Source: Dialister sp. UBA734 (GTDB taxonomy: Bacteria > Bacillota > Negativicutes > Veillonellales > Dialisteraceae). From it: DNA of 15,440 nucleotides. Positions 7,266 through 13,305 of this stretch are shown piece after piece. Numbering within the stretch: the stretch's first letter is position 1; each line of letters starts with the position of its first letter. The translations under genes were made by a program, and so were the position numbers. The DNA lies in contig DBLC01000046.1 in the NCBI GenBank assembly GCA_002297935.1, forward strand, positions 19,778 to 35,217, given 5' to 3'. Below the pieces are notes generated by a model. That model did not search any database, was not told where the DNA came from, and saw nothing but the letters and a program-made list of their open reading frames with translations.

Positions 7266-7454
7266 AAAGGTTATTATTCTGCTGACTGCTCTGTCTCACA
7301 TGGAATAAGAACCGTGAGCGACGGGGTTATAAAGAGGTTATAAAGGGTTATGCCAAAAACGGTATTCCCATAACCTTTTATAACCCTTATAACCTTGCCA
7401 CTTGTGAAAGCAGGAAATGTTTCGCAAAAGAAATTGGCAGAATCATAACCTTTT
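7266..7454 (+). repeat. Repeat element C, same family and orientation as B
   Basis: About 189 bp, starting AAAGGTTATTATTCTGCTG and ending GGCAGAATCATAACCTTTT. The inner palindrome (GGTTATAAAGAGGTTATAAAGGG near 7325-7348 with CATAACCTTTTATAACCC near 7370-7387) and the GGTATTCCCATAACC block match A and B. The 5' quarter (7285-7320) has diverged most. Only the left side has a parS-like palindrome. With the E2 repeat it fills the 366-nt gap between recQ and thyA; no gene is present. Confidence 0.78.
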
Positions 7455-7505
7455 CTCACGCATATAAGATTTCTTGATAGTGAATATAAATGTAAGGAGT
7501 AAAAT

Positions 7506-8300
7506 ATGAGTTTAGCTGATAAAGAGTACTTGGGAATCGTAGAAAAAATTCTGTCCCAGAGCGCATTGGGGCAGAATCGGACCGGGATGCCGGCGTATAA
7601 ATTGCCGCACCAGATCATGCAGTTTGATTTGGAAAAGGAATTTCCTATTTTGACCACCAAGTTTGTGGCATTCAAAACGGCAGTGAAGGAAATTCTTTGG
7701 ATTTGGCAGAAGCAGTCCAATGATGTGCGGCTTCTGCAGCAATGGAATTGCCATGTGTGGGATGAATGGATGCGAGAGGACGGCACCATTGGCAAGGCCT
7801 ATGGGTATCAGTTGGGGAAATATCATCAGGTAGATACTCTGTTGGACACTCTCAAGAAAGATCCCCAGAGCCGGCGTATGGTGGTGGACCTGTGGAATGT
7901 GAAAGACCTTCCTGATATGGCTCTCTACCCCTGCGCGTTCCTTACCATGTGGGATGTGTCTGACGATGGCCGCTTGAACTGCATGCTAGTACAGCGGAGC
8001 GGCGACATGGGACTGGGGGTTCCCTTCAACATGGCGCAATATGCGGCGCTGGTTTGCATGATTGCCCAGGTGAGCGGACTCCGTCCGGGTCTATTTACCC
8101 ATGTGATCAACAATGCTCACATTTATGAAAACCATGTGGAACAGCTGAAATTGCAGCTTTCCCGGTTGCCAGAAGCGTATGAGGCACCGAAACTGGTACT
8201 CAACCCGGAAATCAAAAATTTCTACGACTTCCAGCCGGAAGATATCCAGCTGGTGGATTACAAACATCACGATAAAATTGCCATGGAGGTGTCCGTATGA
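7506..8300 (+). CDS. thyA: Thymidylate synthase (B. subtilis ThyA type)
   Basis: A 264-residue folate-dependent thymidylate synthase that methylates dUMP to dTMP using 5,10-methylene-tetrahydrofolate and releases dihydrofolate. The catalytic Cys is C143 in YPCAFLTMW; QRSGD (163-167) and PFN (173-175) form the phosphate/dUMP site; HIY (205-207) is the nucleotide-binding His/Tyr pair. Sequence such as KEILWIWQ, DGTIGKAYG and NPEIKNFYDF resembles the B. subtilis ThyA/phage phi3T branch rather than E. coli ThyA; that branch also lacks the His after the catalytic Cys. The stretch before HIY reads INNA where relatives have GD, a deviation worth noting. AAGGAG at 7494-7499, 6 nt before ATG, fixes the start. 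It overlaps folA by 4 nt, so the enzyme that makes dihydrofolate is coupled to the one that recycles it. Confidence 0.95.
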   Translation: MSLADKEYLGIVEKILSQSALGQNRTGMPAYKLPHQIMQFDLEKEFPILTTKFVAFKTAVKEILWIWQKQSNDVRLLQQWNCHVWDEWMREDGTIGKAYGYQLGKYHQVDTLLDTLKKDPQSRRMVVDLWNVKDLPDMALYPCAFLTMWDVSDDGRLNCMLVQRSGDMGLGVPFNMAQYAALVCMIAQVSGLRPGLFTHVINNAHIYENHVEQLKLQLSRLPEAYEAPKLVLNPEIKNFYDFQPEDIQLVDYKHHDKIAMEVSV

Positions 8301-8773
8301 GTCTCTCTCTCATCGTTGCGAAGGCGAAAAACAATGTGATCGGCAAAGACAACCAGCTCATCTGGCATCTGCCGGACGATTTGAAACGGTTCAAAGCCCT
8401 CACCATAGGCCATCCCATTATCATGGGACGGAAAACCTTTGAAAGCCTTCCGAAGGTCCTTCCCGGCCGGGGGCATTATGTATTGACAGGAAATACCAAT
8501 TACAAAGCACCGGAAGGAGTGCTTCTGTTTCATACAGTGAAAGACCTTTTGGCAGCACTGCCAGAGGGAGAAAACTTCATCATCGGCGGCGAGCACATGT
8601 ACAAGGAACTGCTTCCTTTTGCGGACACCATGTACATTACCGAAATTGAAAAAGACTACGAAGGAGATGCCTATTTTCCTCCCTTCGATCCGGCGGAATG
8701 GAAACTGGTGGAATCGGTCGAAGGGGAAGGGAAGATTCCGCATCGATTCTGCTTGTATAAAAAGGTTCTGTAA
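8297..8773 (+). CDS. folA: Dihydrofolate reductase
   Basis: A 158-residue NADPH-dependent reductase that regenerates tetrahydrofolate from the dihydrofolate made by ThyA; it is the trimethoprim target. Key features: LIWHLPDDLKRFK with the catalytic acid Asp28 (E. coli Asp27), the MGRKTFES cofactor motif (43-50), GRGHYVLT (57-64), IIGGEHMY (95-102), and the active-site Thr115 in YITEI. The length is standard. Its ATG overlaps the thyA stop (ATGA at 8297-8300) and GGAGG at 8285-8289 lies inside thyA, so translation is probably coupled. The final codons (KVL and stop) fall within the first AAAGGTTCT repeat unit of the downstream array. Confidence 0.96.
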   Translation: MSLSLIVAKAKNNVIGKDNQLIWHLPDDLKRFKALTIGHPIIMGRKTFESLPKVLPGRGHYVLTGNTNYKAPEGVLLFHTVKDLLAALPEGENFIIGGEHMYKELLPFADTMYITEIEKDYEGDAYFPPFDPAEWKLVESVEGEGKIPHRFCLYKKVL

Positions 8774-8880
8774 CGATGGGGCGGATTGGTGTACATGGAG
8801 ACGAGATGTGTACGTAAAGGTTCTGTAGCGGTGGGACGGATTGGTGCACATGGAGATGAAGTGTGCACTTTAAAGGTTCT
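8761..8880 (+). repeat. Tandem AAAGGTTCT repeats after folA
   Basis: Two direct repeats of about 55 bp (8761-8815 and 8816-8872), each starting AAAGGTTCTGTA and containing CGGATTGGTG, ACATGGAGA and a GTGT/GTGC-rich end; a third AAAGGTTCT begins at 8873. The first unit overlaps the last codons of folA. Confidence 0.75.
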
Positions 8881-8903
8881 AATTGTAGATCATATAAAAC
8901 AAG

Positions 8904-8940
8904 AAGCATGGATGAGATAAAATCTTATCCATGCTTTTTT
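8904..8940 (+). terminator. Rho-independent terminator of thyA-folA
   Basis: A 15-bp stem with one G-T pair (8904-8918 with 8922-8936) closes a 3-nt loop and runs into T6. It lies about 130 nt after the folA stop, in the middle of the repeat array 8761-9070. Confidence 0.9.
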
Positions 8941-8949
8941 ACGCTTGAT

Positions 8950-9070
8950 AGAACCTTAGCATAGCGGAAAGTGTGAGATGAGAGTCAATTGAAATCATGC
9001 CACCAGAACCTTAGTACAGCGGAAAGTGTGAGATGTGAATCCATCGAAATCAACCACACCAGAACCTTTA
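8950..9070 (-). repeat. Tandem AGAACCTT repeats beyond the terminator
   Basis: Two direct repeats of about 55 bp (from 8950 and 9005), each AGAACCTTAG, a short variable stretch, then CAGCGGAAAGTGTGAGATG or TAGCGGAAAGTGTGAGATG, a TCNAT..GAAATCA block and CACC. A terminal AGAACCTTT closes the array at 9062-9070. The AGAACCTTT ends are the inverse of AAAGGTTCT at 8761, so the terminator is framed by inverted ends, although the unit bodies on the two sides are not obviously homologous. Confidence 0.7.
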
Positions 9071-9146
9071 CATCTTGTGCATCTAATCACATAAATTTAG
9101 CATACTTGCACGCAAAAGTTTAAGATAACAAATTATATAGTTTTAC

Positions 9147-9171
9147 ATACTTCCTAATAATTGGGAAGTAT
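9147..9171. promoter_or_regulatory. ATACTTCC/GGAAGTAT inverted repeat
   Basis: ATACTTCC (9147-9154) and GGAAGTAT (9164-9171) form an 8-bp inverted repeat around 9 AT-rich bases, about 50 bp before the feo promoter -35. It may be an operator or small hairpin. No T-tract follows on the plus strand, so a terminator is unlikely. Confidence 0.3.
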
Positions 9172-9218
9172 ATATAAAAATAATCGGATGGTGAAATTAA
9201 TAAAAATATTTTGGATTA

Positions 9219-9248
9219 TTGACTAAAAACTTAATGGGATATTATAAT
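9219..9248 (+). promoter_or_regulatory. Promoter of the feo operon
   Basis: TTGACT (9219-9224), an 18-bp spacer and TATAAT (9243-9248) make a near-consensus vegetative promoter, about 55 bp before the first feoA start. Confidence 0.8.
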
Positions 9249-9257
9249 ATTTTCGCA

Positions 9258-9276
9258 AATAACGAGATTCGTTATC
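9258..9276. promoter_or_regulatory. Fur-like box at the feo transcription start
   Basis: AATAACGAGATTCGTTATC contains the palindrome ATAACGA-GAT-TCGTTAT and agrees with the classical 19-bp Fur box (GATAATGATAATCATTATC) at 14 of 19 positions by direct count. It begins 10 nt after the -10, over the expected transcription start, the right place for iron-dependent repression. Fur control is inferred from position and operon content. Confidence 0.65.
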
Positions 9277-9302
9277 AATGAAGGGGAGGTGAGGTGAAAC
9301 CT

Positions 9303-9515
9303 ATGATGCCTCTGATTTTTGCTAAGGCTGGCGATAAGGTGACGATTTGCCGTATTTCTGGAAAAGATGAAACCCGGCAGCATCTGGCCGACTTGGGCTT
9401 TGTGGTGGATGCAGAAGTTTTGATTATCAGTCAGATGGGCGGTAATCTCATTGTGCAAGTCAAGGGAAGCCGTGTTGCCTTAGATCGTTCTATGGCAGAG
9501 CGAATTTTCTTTTAA
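9303..9515 (+). CDS. feoA: FeoA domain protein (first copy)
   Basis: A small cytoplasmic SH3-like FeoA protein of 70 residues from the ATG at 9303, or 73 from the GTG at 9294. FeoA assists FeoB in Fe2+ uptake, probably by contact with its cytoplasmic part. Recognisable features are KAGDKVTICRISG, the central HLADLGFVVDAEV turn and the ending LIVQVKGSRVALDRSMAERIFF, which follows the family pattern (…G…I.LD…A..I). GAGGTG at 9291-9296 favours ATG 9303; GGGGAGG at 9283-9289 could serve GTG 9294, so the start is not fully decided. It is the first gene of the feo operon, behind a promoter and Fur-like box. Its sequence differs clearly from the second FeoA, so it is not a recent duplication. Confidence 0.88.
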   Translation: MMPLIFAKAGDKVTICRISGKDETRQHLADLGFVVDAEVLIISQMGGNLIVQVKGSRVALDRSMAERIFF

Positions 9516-9520
9516 ACAAT

Positions 9521-9587
9521 TTGTTGTTGGTTGTTAGTTGTTGGTTGTTTGTAAAGTAAGCAACCAACAACTAACAACCAACAACAA
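9521..9587. repeat. TTGTTRG heptad palindrome, perfect 27-bp stem
   Basis: The left arm (9521-9547) contains TTGTTGG TTGTTAG TTGTTGG heptads; the right arm (9561-9587) is its exact reverse complement, with a 13-nt loop. It lies between the two feoA genes, inside the operon and without a T-tract. It could slow polymerase, block 3' decay or set the feoA:feoA ratio. A diverged pair of the same word forms the outer arms at 14953-15175. Confidence 0.85.
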
Positions 9588-9615
9588 GCAACAAATCATT
9601 TAAAGGAGAGAAGAA

Positions 9616-9834
9616 ATGACATTAAGAGAAGTGGCCGTTGGGGCTACCGCGAAGGTCAAGAAAATTTCTGGGAACGGCCCGACCCGCCGTCGTATCATGG
9701 ATATGGGAATCACCAAAGGTGCTGAAGTATATGTACGCAAAGTAGCACCCCTGGGAGATCCGATTGAACTCACTGTTCGTGGGTATGAATTGTCTATCCG
9801 CAAGGATGAAGCTGAAGCGATCGAAGTGGAATAA
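9616..9834 (+). CDS. feoA: FeoA domain protein (second copy)
   Basis: A 72-residue FeoA protein, a partner of FeoB in ferrous-iron uptake. MTLREVAVGATAKVKKISGN is a canonical FeoA start (hydrophobic strand, G.. .V..I); RRRIMDMGITKGAEVYVRKVAPLGDPIELTVRGYELSIRKDEAEAIEVE carries the conserved DMGI..G..V and P.GDPI.. .RGYELS.R..EA..I pattern. This copy is closer to the family consensus than the first. AAGGAG at 9602-9607, 8 nt before ATG, sets the start. It is separated from the first feoA by a perfect hairpin and from feoB by a MITE-like element and a heptad palindrome. Confidence 0.93.
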   Translation: MTLREVAVGATAKVKKISGNGPTRRRIMDMGITKGAEVYVRKVAPLGDPIELTVRGYELSIRKDEAEAIEVE

Positions 9835-9859
9835 TTGACTGCTACTGGTAGCCAATTCA

Positions 9860-10026
9860 TTAAGGAAACACTGATTTAATCATGGTTTGGAATTATTCTT
9901 GAATTTTTATTCAAAGCGAGGAAAGGAAATCCGCGAATAGCGAGCTATTTAAGGATTTTCTTGACGATGCTTTGGATAAAAATTCATATAATTTCAGACT
10001 CTTTGATTAAATCAGCGTTTCCTTAA
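9860..10026. mobile_element. MITE-like element with 23-bp terminal inverted repeats
   Basis: A 167-bp palindromic insertion between feoA and feoB. The 23-bp ends (9860-9882 and 10004-10026) pair with one mismatch; further in, GAATTTTTAT.CAAAGC (9901-9918) matches GCTTTGGATAAAAATTC (9969-9985), and AAGGAAATCC (9925-9934) matches the GGATTTTCTT region (9953-9962). It could fold as one long hairpin. The ends read TTAAGGAAAC and GTTTCCTTAA, compatible with insertion at a TA dinucleotide as in IS630/Tc1-type elements, but that family is inferred. It carries no gene. Confidence 0.7.
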
Positions 10027-10043
10027 ATAATACAAGTGATTTT

Positions 10044-10111
10044 GGTGACTGGTAGACTGGTGACTGGTGACTGGGGAATTTCCTAGTCACCAGTCACCAG
10101 TCACGAGCCAC
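10044..10111. repeat. GTGACTG heptad palindrome before feoB
   Basis: The left arm has GTGACTG GTAGACTG GTGACTG GTGACTG (10045-10075); the right arm has AGTCACC AGTCACC AGTCACG (10085-10105) ending GCCAC; the loop is GGGAATTTCC-like. It ends 15 nt before the feoB ribosome site. With the MITE-like element it fills the 303-nt feoA-feoB gap. Confidence 0.8.
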
Positions 10112-10137
10112 TCTTTCAAAGAAAGAGGAGAAGATAC

Positions 10138-12285
10138 ATGTCAATACGAATCGCCCTAGCGGGCAACCCGAACTGCGGGAAGACAACTTTGTTTAACGAA
10201 TTGACCGGCAGCTCCCAGTATGTAGGGAACTGGCCTGGTGTTACGGTAGAAAAGAAGGATGGGATTCTGAAGGGCCACAAAGATGTGATCATTCAGGATT
10301 TACCGGGTATTTATTCCCTTTCTCCTTATACATTGGAAGAAAAGGTAGCCAGAAATTACTTGGTCAATGAACAGCCAGATGCCATTCTGAACATCATCGA
10401 TGGAACCAACTTGGAAAGAAACTTGTATCTCACCACCCAGTTGATTGAAATTGGTTTGCCGGTGGTCCTGGCCATCAATATGATGGACTTGGTCAAGAAA
10501 AATGGCGATGTGATCGATACCAAGAAGTTGGGCGAAGAACTGGGCTGCGAAGTGGTAGAAATTTCCGCTCTCCAGGGCAAAGGTTGCAAGGAAGCAGCAG
10601 AAAGAGCCCTGGCAGCGGCCAAGGAAAAGCGGCAGGTTCGCCTTCCTTCTGTCTTCACTGGCAGCGTAGAACATGCCATTGCGCACATTGAAGAATCCAT
10701 TTCTGATAAAGTGGAAGAACAGTTCGTTCGTTGGTATGCCATTAAAGTCTTTGAAAGAGATCAGGATGCTACCGCAGCTCTCCAGCTGGAACCGAAAGTG
10801 GTTTCCCATCTGGAAGGACATATCAAAGATTGCGAAGATGAATTGGATGATGATGCAGAATCTATTATCATCAACCAGCGCTATGGTTATATTGCCAAAA
10901 TCATTGGCAACGTGATGAAGAAGAAACAGCAGCCCGGTTCTATGACCATGTCTGACAAGATCGACCACATCGTCACCAACCGTGTGTTGGCTCTTCCGAT
11001 TTTCTTCATCATCATGACGTTGGTATATTTCATTTCTGTGACCACTGTAGGCGGCTGGGCTACCGACTGGGTCAATGATGAATTCTTCGGTGAAATTGTC
11101 AATGATGCGGCTACGGGCTTTATGGAAGATATCGAAGCACCAGATTGGCTGTCCAGCTTGGTGGTTGATGGCATCATTGGCGGCGTAGGCACTGTCCTTG
11201 GCTTCGTACCACAGATTCTTCTGATTTTCTTCTTCCTGTCTCTCTTGGAAGATTCCGGCTACATGGCTCGTGTAGCATTCATCATGGACCGTATTTTCCG
11301 TAAATTCGGTCTGTCTGGTAAATCCTTTATTCCGATTCTGGTAGGCAGCGGCTGCGGTGTACCGGCTGTCATGGCAACCCGTACCATTGAAGACCAGCGG
11401 GATCGTCGAATGACCATCATGCTTTGTACTTTCATCCCATGCTCTGCCAAAGCGGTCATTATTTCCATGATTACATCTACGTTCTTCCCGGATTCCATTT
11501 TTATGGCACCGGCTATGTATTTCCTGGGTATCGCCGTCATCGTACTGGCTGGTATCGCACTGAAAAAGACCGGTGCCTTCGCTGGTGACCCGGCTCCATT
11601 CGTTATGGAACTGCCAGCATACCACTTCCCGTCCATGAAGGGCGTACTGATTCATATGTGGGAAAGAGCCAGAGGCTTCATTATCAAAGCCGGTACCATC
11701 ATTTTCGCTGTGTGCGTGATCATCTGGTTCTTCTCTTCCTTCGGCGCTGATTTGGAAATGGTCGATGATATTGAAGATTCCATGCTCGCTGCTTTCGGTC
11801 ATGCCATCGCTTGGATCTTTGCTCCTTTGGGACTGGGCGACTGGAAAGGTGCCGTAGCTGTTATTTCTGCTGAAATGGCAAAAGAAAATGCTATGAGTAC
11901 ACTGGCTGTATTGAATGGTGTAGCTGCAGAAGCAGAAGACGAAGAAATCATGGCTGGCATTGCTAACATGTTCACTCCTATTGCTGCCTTCTCTTTCATG
12001 ATTCTGAACTTGTTCGACCCACCTTGCGTCGTTGCTATTGCTACTACCATTCGCGAAATGGGCGAAAAGAAATGGGCTGCTCTGGCTATCGGTTTCCAGG
12101 TGATGCTTGGTTATGGTATGGCATTCGTGGCTTACCATCTGGGCAGCTGGCTCTTCTATGATGCTGCATTTGGCCTCGGTCAGGGCATTGCGATTGTTAT
12201 TTGCCTCCTGGCTCTGTACTTCATCTGCCGTCCAATGCCAAAGACAAAAGATGAAATTCCGGAAGGCGCACAGGCGAAGGCATAA
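10138..12285 (+). CDS. feoB: Ferrous iron transporter FeoB
   Basis: A 715-residue Fe2+ transporter with an N-terminal GTPase and a membrane permease, the main anaerobic iron importer. GTPase motifs: G1 GNPNCGKT (9-16), G2 Thr in GVT (34-36), G3 DLPG (54-57), G4 NMMD (114-117), G5 SALQG (143-147). A helical spacer covers about 170-270, and membrane segments start near 280. Permease signatures are EDSGYMARVAFIMDR (371-385), the first Gate domain around GSGCGVPAVMATRTIEDQRDRRMT (403-426), PCSAKAVII (434-442), and the second Gate domain with DPPCVVAI (627-634). Cys406, Cys434 and Cys630 are placed as in Cys-lined FeoB pores. AGGAG at 10126-10130, 7 nt before ATG, sets the start. It is preceded by two feoA genes and followed by a Cys-rich partner. 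Confidence 0.97.
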   Translation: MSIRIALAGNPNCGKTTLFNELTGSSQYVGNWPGVTVEKKDGILKGHKDVIIQDLPGIYSLSPYTLEEKVARNYLVNEQPDAILNIIDGTNLERNLYLTTQLIEIGLPVVLAINMMDLVKKNGDVIDTKKLGEELGCEVVEISALQGKGCKEAAERALAAAKEKRQVRLPSVFTGSVEHAIAHIEESISDKVEEQFVRWYAIKVFERDQDATAALQLEPKVVSHLEGHIKDCEDELDDDAESIIINQRYGYIAKIIGNVMKKKQQPGSMTMSDKIDHIVTNRVLALPIFFIIMTLVYFISVTTVGGWATDWVNDEFFGEIVNDAATGFMEDIEAPDWLSSLVVDGIIGGVGTVLGFVPQILLIFFFLSLLEDSGYMARVAFIMDRIFRKFGLSGKSFIPILVGSGCGVPAVMATRTIEDQRDRRMTIMLCTFIPCSAKAVIISMITSTFFPDSIFMAPAMYFLGIAVIVLAGIALKKTGAFAGDPAPFVMELPAYHFPSMKGVLIHMWERARGFIIKAGTIIFAVCVIIWFFSSFGADLEMVDDIEDSMLAAFGHAIAWIFAPLGLGDWKGAVAVISAEMAKENAMSTLAVLNGVAAEAEDEEIMAGIANMFTPIAAFSFMILNLFDPPCVVAIATTIREMGEKKWAALAIGFQVMLGYGMAFVAYHLGSWLFYDAAFGLGQGIAIVICLLALYFICRPMPKTKDEIPEGAQAKA

Positions 12286-12287
12286 TT

Positions 12288-12460
12288 GGTGACTGGTAGA
12301 CTGGTGACTAGTGACTGGGAAATACGATTCTATCGCTAGTGACATAGCTTCTAGCTGTTAGCTACTGGCTGCTAGTCGGCTAGTTGCTAGAAGCTAGTAG
12401 CTAACAGCTGTGACACTAGCGAAGTCTCATATATTTCCAGTCACTAGTCACCAGTCACCA
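12288..12460. repeat. Two-tier heptad palindrome P1
   Basis: Outer arms are GTGACTR heptads (12288-12324 with 12432-12459, each bordering a GGAAATA/TATTTCC joint). Inner arms are AGCTAGY-type heptads running from CGCTAGTG (12334) to CACTAGCG (12421), meeting at GCTAGTCGGCTAG (12371-12383). It lies between feoB and the Cys-rich partner gene, inside the operon. P2 and P3 share the inner core and the outer word. Confidence 0.8.
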
Positions 12461-12493
12461 GCTACCCATAAGGTGACGGAAAGGAGAAATCAA

Positions 12494-12673
12494 ATGAATT
12501 TCGCTGTATATGCCGTGGTGGCAGTCGTGGCCATTTTATTTGTCCTGGCATGCCGTCATATCTATCGTGCCACCATTGGAGGCGGCGGATGCTGCGGAGG
12601 CTCTGGAGACGGAGACTGCCCGGCCTGCCGTGCTAGAAAAATGAAACTCCATGGGGGACTGAAAAAAGAATAA
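12494..12673 (+). CDS. FeoB-associated Cys-rich membrane protein
   Basis: A 59-residue protein with one N-terminal membrane helix (about 4-20) and a short cytoplasmic tail with Cys33, Cys34, Cys42 and Cys45 in GGGGCCGGSGDGDCPACRARK. This is the layout of the FeoB-associated Cys-rich membrane proteins found directly after feoB in many Firmicutes and Bacteroidetes; the cysteines may bind iron or deliver it to or from FeoB, but the mechanism is not established. The start at 12494 has AAGGAG at 12481-12486, 7 nt upstream; a longer in-frame reading from 12410 would run through repeat DNA and is rejected. It is the last gene of the feo operon, followed by a terminator. Confidence 0.88.
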   Translation: MNFAVYAVVAVVAILFVLACRHIYRATIGGGGCCGGSGDGDCPACRARKMKLHGGLKKE

Positions 12674-12680
12674 CTCTTGT

Positions 12681-12720
12681 AAAAGCGGTAAGCGATCGTT
12701 GGAATCGTTTGCCGCTTTTT
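12681..12720 (+). terminator. Rho-independent terminator of the feo operon
   Basis: A 16-bp stem with two G-T pairs (12681-12696 with 12704-12719) and a 7-nt loop, ending in T5 and beginning 8 nt after the stop codon. The stem begins AAAAGCGG, so it could also act on the other strand. Confidence 0.9.
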
Positions 12721-12731
12721 GGTTGGTAATT

Positions 12732-12890
12732 GGTGACTGGTGGACTGGTGACTCGTGACTGGACGATTCTTGATTTCCCTAGTGTCACAGCTTCTAGCTT
12801 CTGGCTGCTAGCCGGCTAGTTGCTGGACGTTGCGACACTGCAGGAATTATTGTCTATTTCCTAATCCCTAGGGCCTAGATACTAATCCCT
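12732..12890. repeat. Two-tier palindrome P2 with an unmatched right outer arm
   Basis: The left outer arm has GTGACTG-type heptads (12733-12762). The inner palindrome runs from AGTGTCAC (12781) through GCTAGCCGGCTAG (12808-12820) to GCGACACT (12832-12839). Where P1 and P3 have CAGTCAC heptads on the right, P2 instead has CTAATCC CTAGGGC CTAGATA CTAATCC (12861-12888) after TATTTCC. The outer arms therefore do not pair. Confidence 0.65.
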
Positions 12891-12892
12891 TT

Positions 12893-12976
12893 TTATAGTA
12901 AGGGGTATTGGGGCGCTTTATGAATTGCGCGCCCCTTCCACCATTACGCACTTCGCACTACTCACTACGCACTTTT
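12893..12976 (-). repeat. Heptad + GGGGCGC hairpin module, copy E3 (reverse)
   Basis: Read on the minus strand: heptads of the GTGCGTA/GTGAGTA type (12976-12943), linker GGTGGAA, hairpin GGGGCGC (12935-12929) / GCGCCCC (12916-12910), then AATACCCCTTACTATAAAAAG. This is the polarity of E1 and E2. No minus-strand gene lies upstream of it, so a terminator role is not obvious here. Confidence 0.7.
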
Positions 12977-13072
12977 TAGCAACAGCGGATTCATCTCCTT
13001 TGCTTACCTATCTTCCTTTTTGATAACAACCTACTTTACTATGCTGAATATGCATACATGAATGACTACAGG

Positions 13073-13101
13073 TTCTCAATCGACTGCAAACGTGCTATAG
13101 T
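13073..13101 (+). promoter_or_regulatory. Probable promoter of the glutamate dehydrogenase gene
   Basis: TTCTCA (13073-13078), a 17-bp spacer and TATAGT (13096-13101) give a fair vegetative promoter. If used, transcription starts near 13108 and the leader of about 225 nt contains palindrome P3. The stretch 12977-13072 shows nothing further. Confidence 0.45.
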
Positions 13102-13120
13102 AGGGAAGTAAATGGTAATT

Positions 13121-13305
13121 AGTGACTCGTGACTGGTGACTAGTGACTAGGAAAGTCGACAATATCGCTAGTCTCACCGCTATTAGCGACTGGCTTCTGA
13201 CCACTAGTCGGCTAGCAGCTAAAAGCTAACAGCTAGAAGCTGTGACGCCAGCGATATCATCCAATTTTCCAGTCACCAGTCCCTAGTCACCAGTCACCAG
13301 TCACT
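13121..13305. repeat. Two-tier heptad palindrome P3 in the gdhA leader
   Basis: Outer arms are GTGACTR heptads (13121-13154) and complementary AGTCACC units (13266-13305, with one AGTCCCT variant). Inner arms run from AATATCGCTAG (13161) to AGCGATATCAT (13250-13260) and meet at CTAGTCGGCTAG (13204-13215). The inner arm shares GCTAACAGCT and AGCTGTGAC blocks with P1. It ends 15 nt before the gdhA ribosome site. Confidence 0.8.

Noticed and set aside
8761..9070. CRISPR array
   Set aside because: Units are about 55 bp and repeated along their whole length, with no short conserved repeat plus unique spacers and no cas genes nearby.
10300..12345. Very long (681 aa) open frame on the minus strand opposite feoB
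   Set aside because: It lies fully antisense to a clear FeoB, has no ribosome site or recognisable domain, and its His/Asn/Gln-rich composition is typical of a shadow frame.
12410..12493. N-terminal extension of the Cys-rich FeoB partner
   Set aside because: The extension is encoded by the right arm of palindrome P1; the ATG at 12494 has AAGGAG 7 nt upstream and starts directly with the membrane helix.
13020..13042. TTGATA ... TACTAT as a gdhA promoter
   Set aside because: The spacer is only 11 bp; the pair at 13073-13101 has a 17-bp spacer and a better -10.
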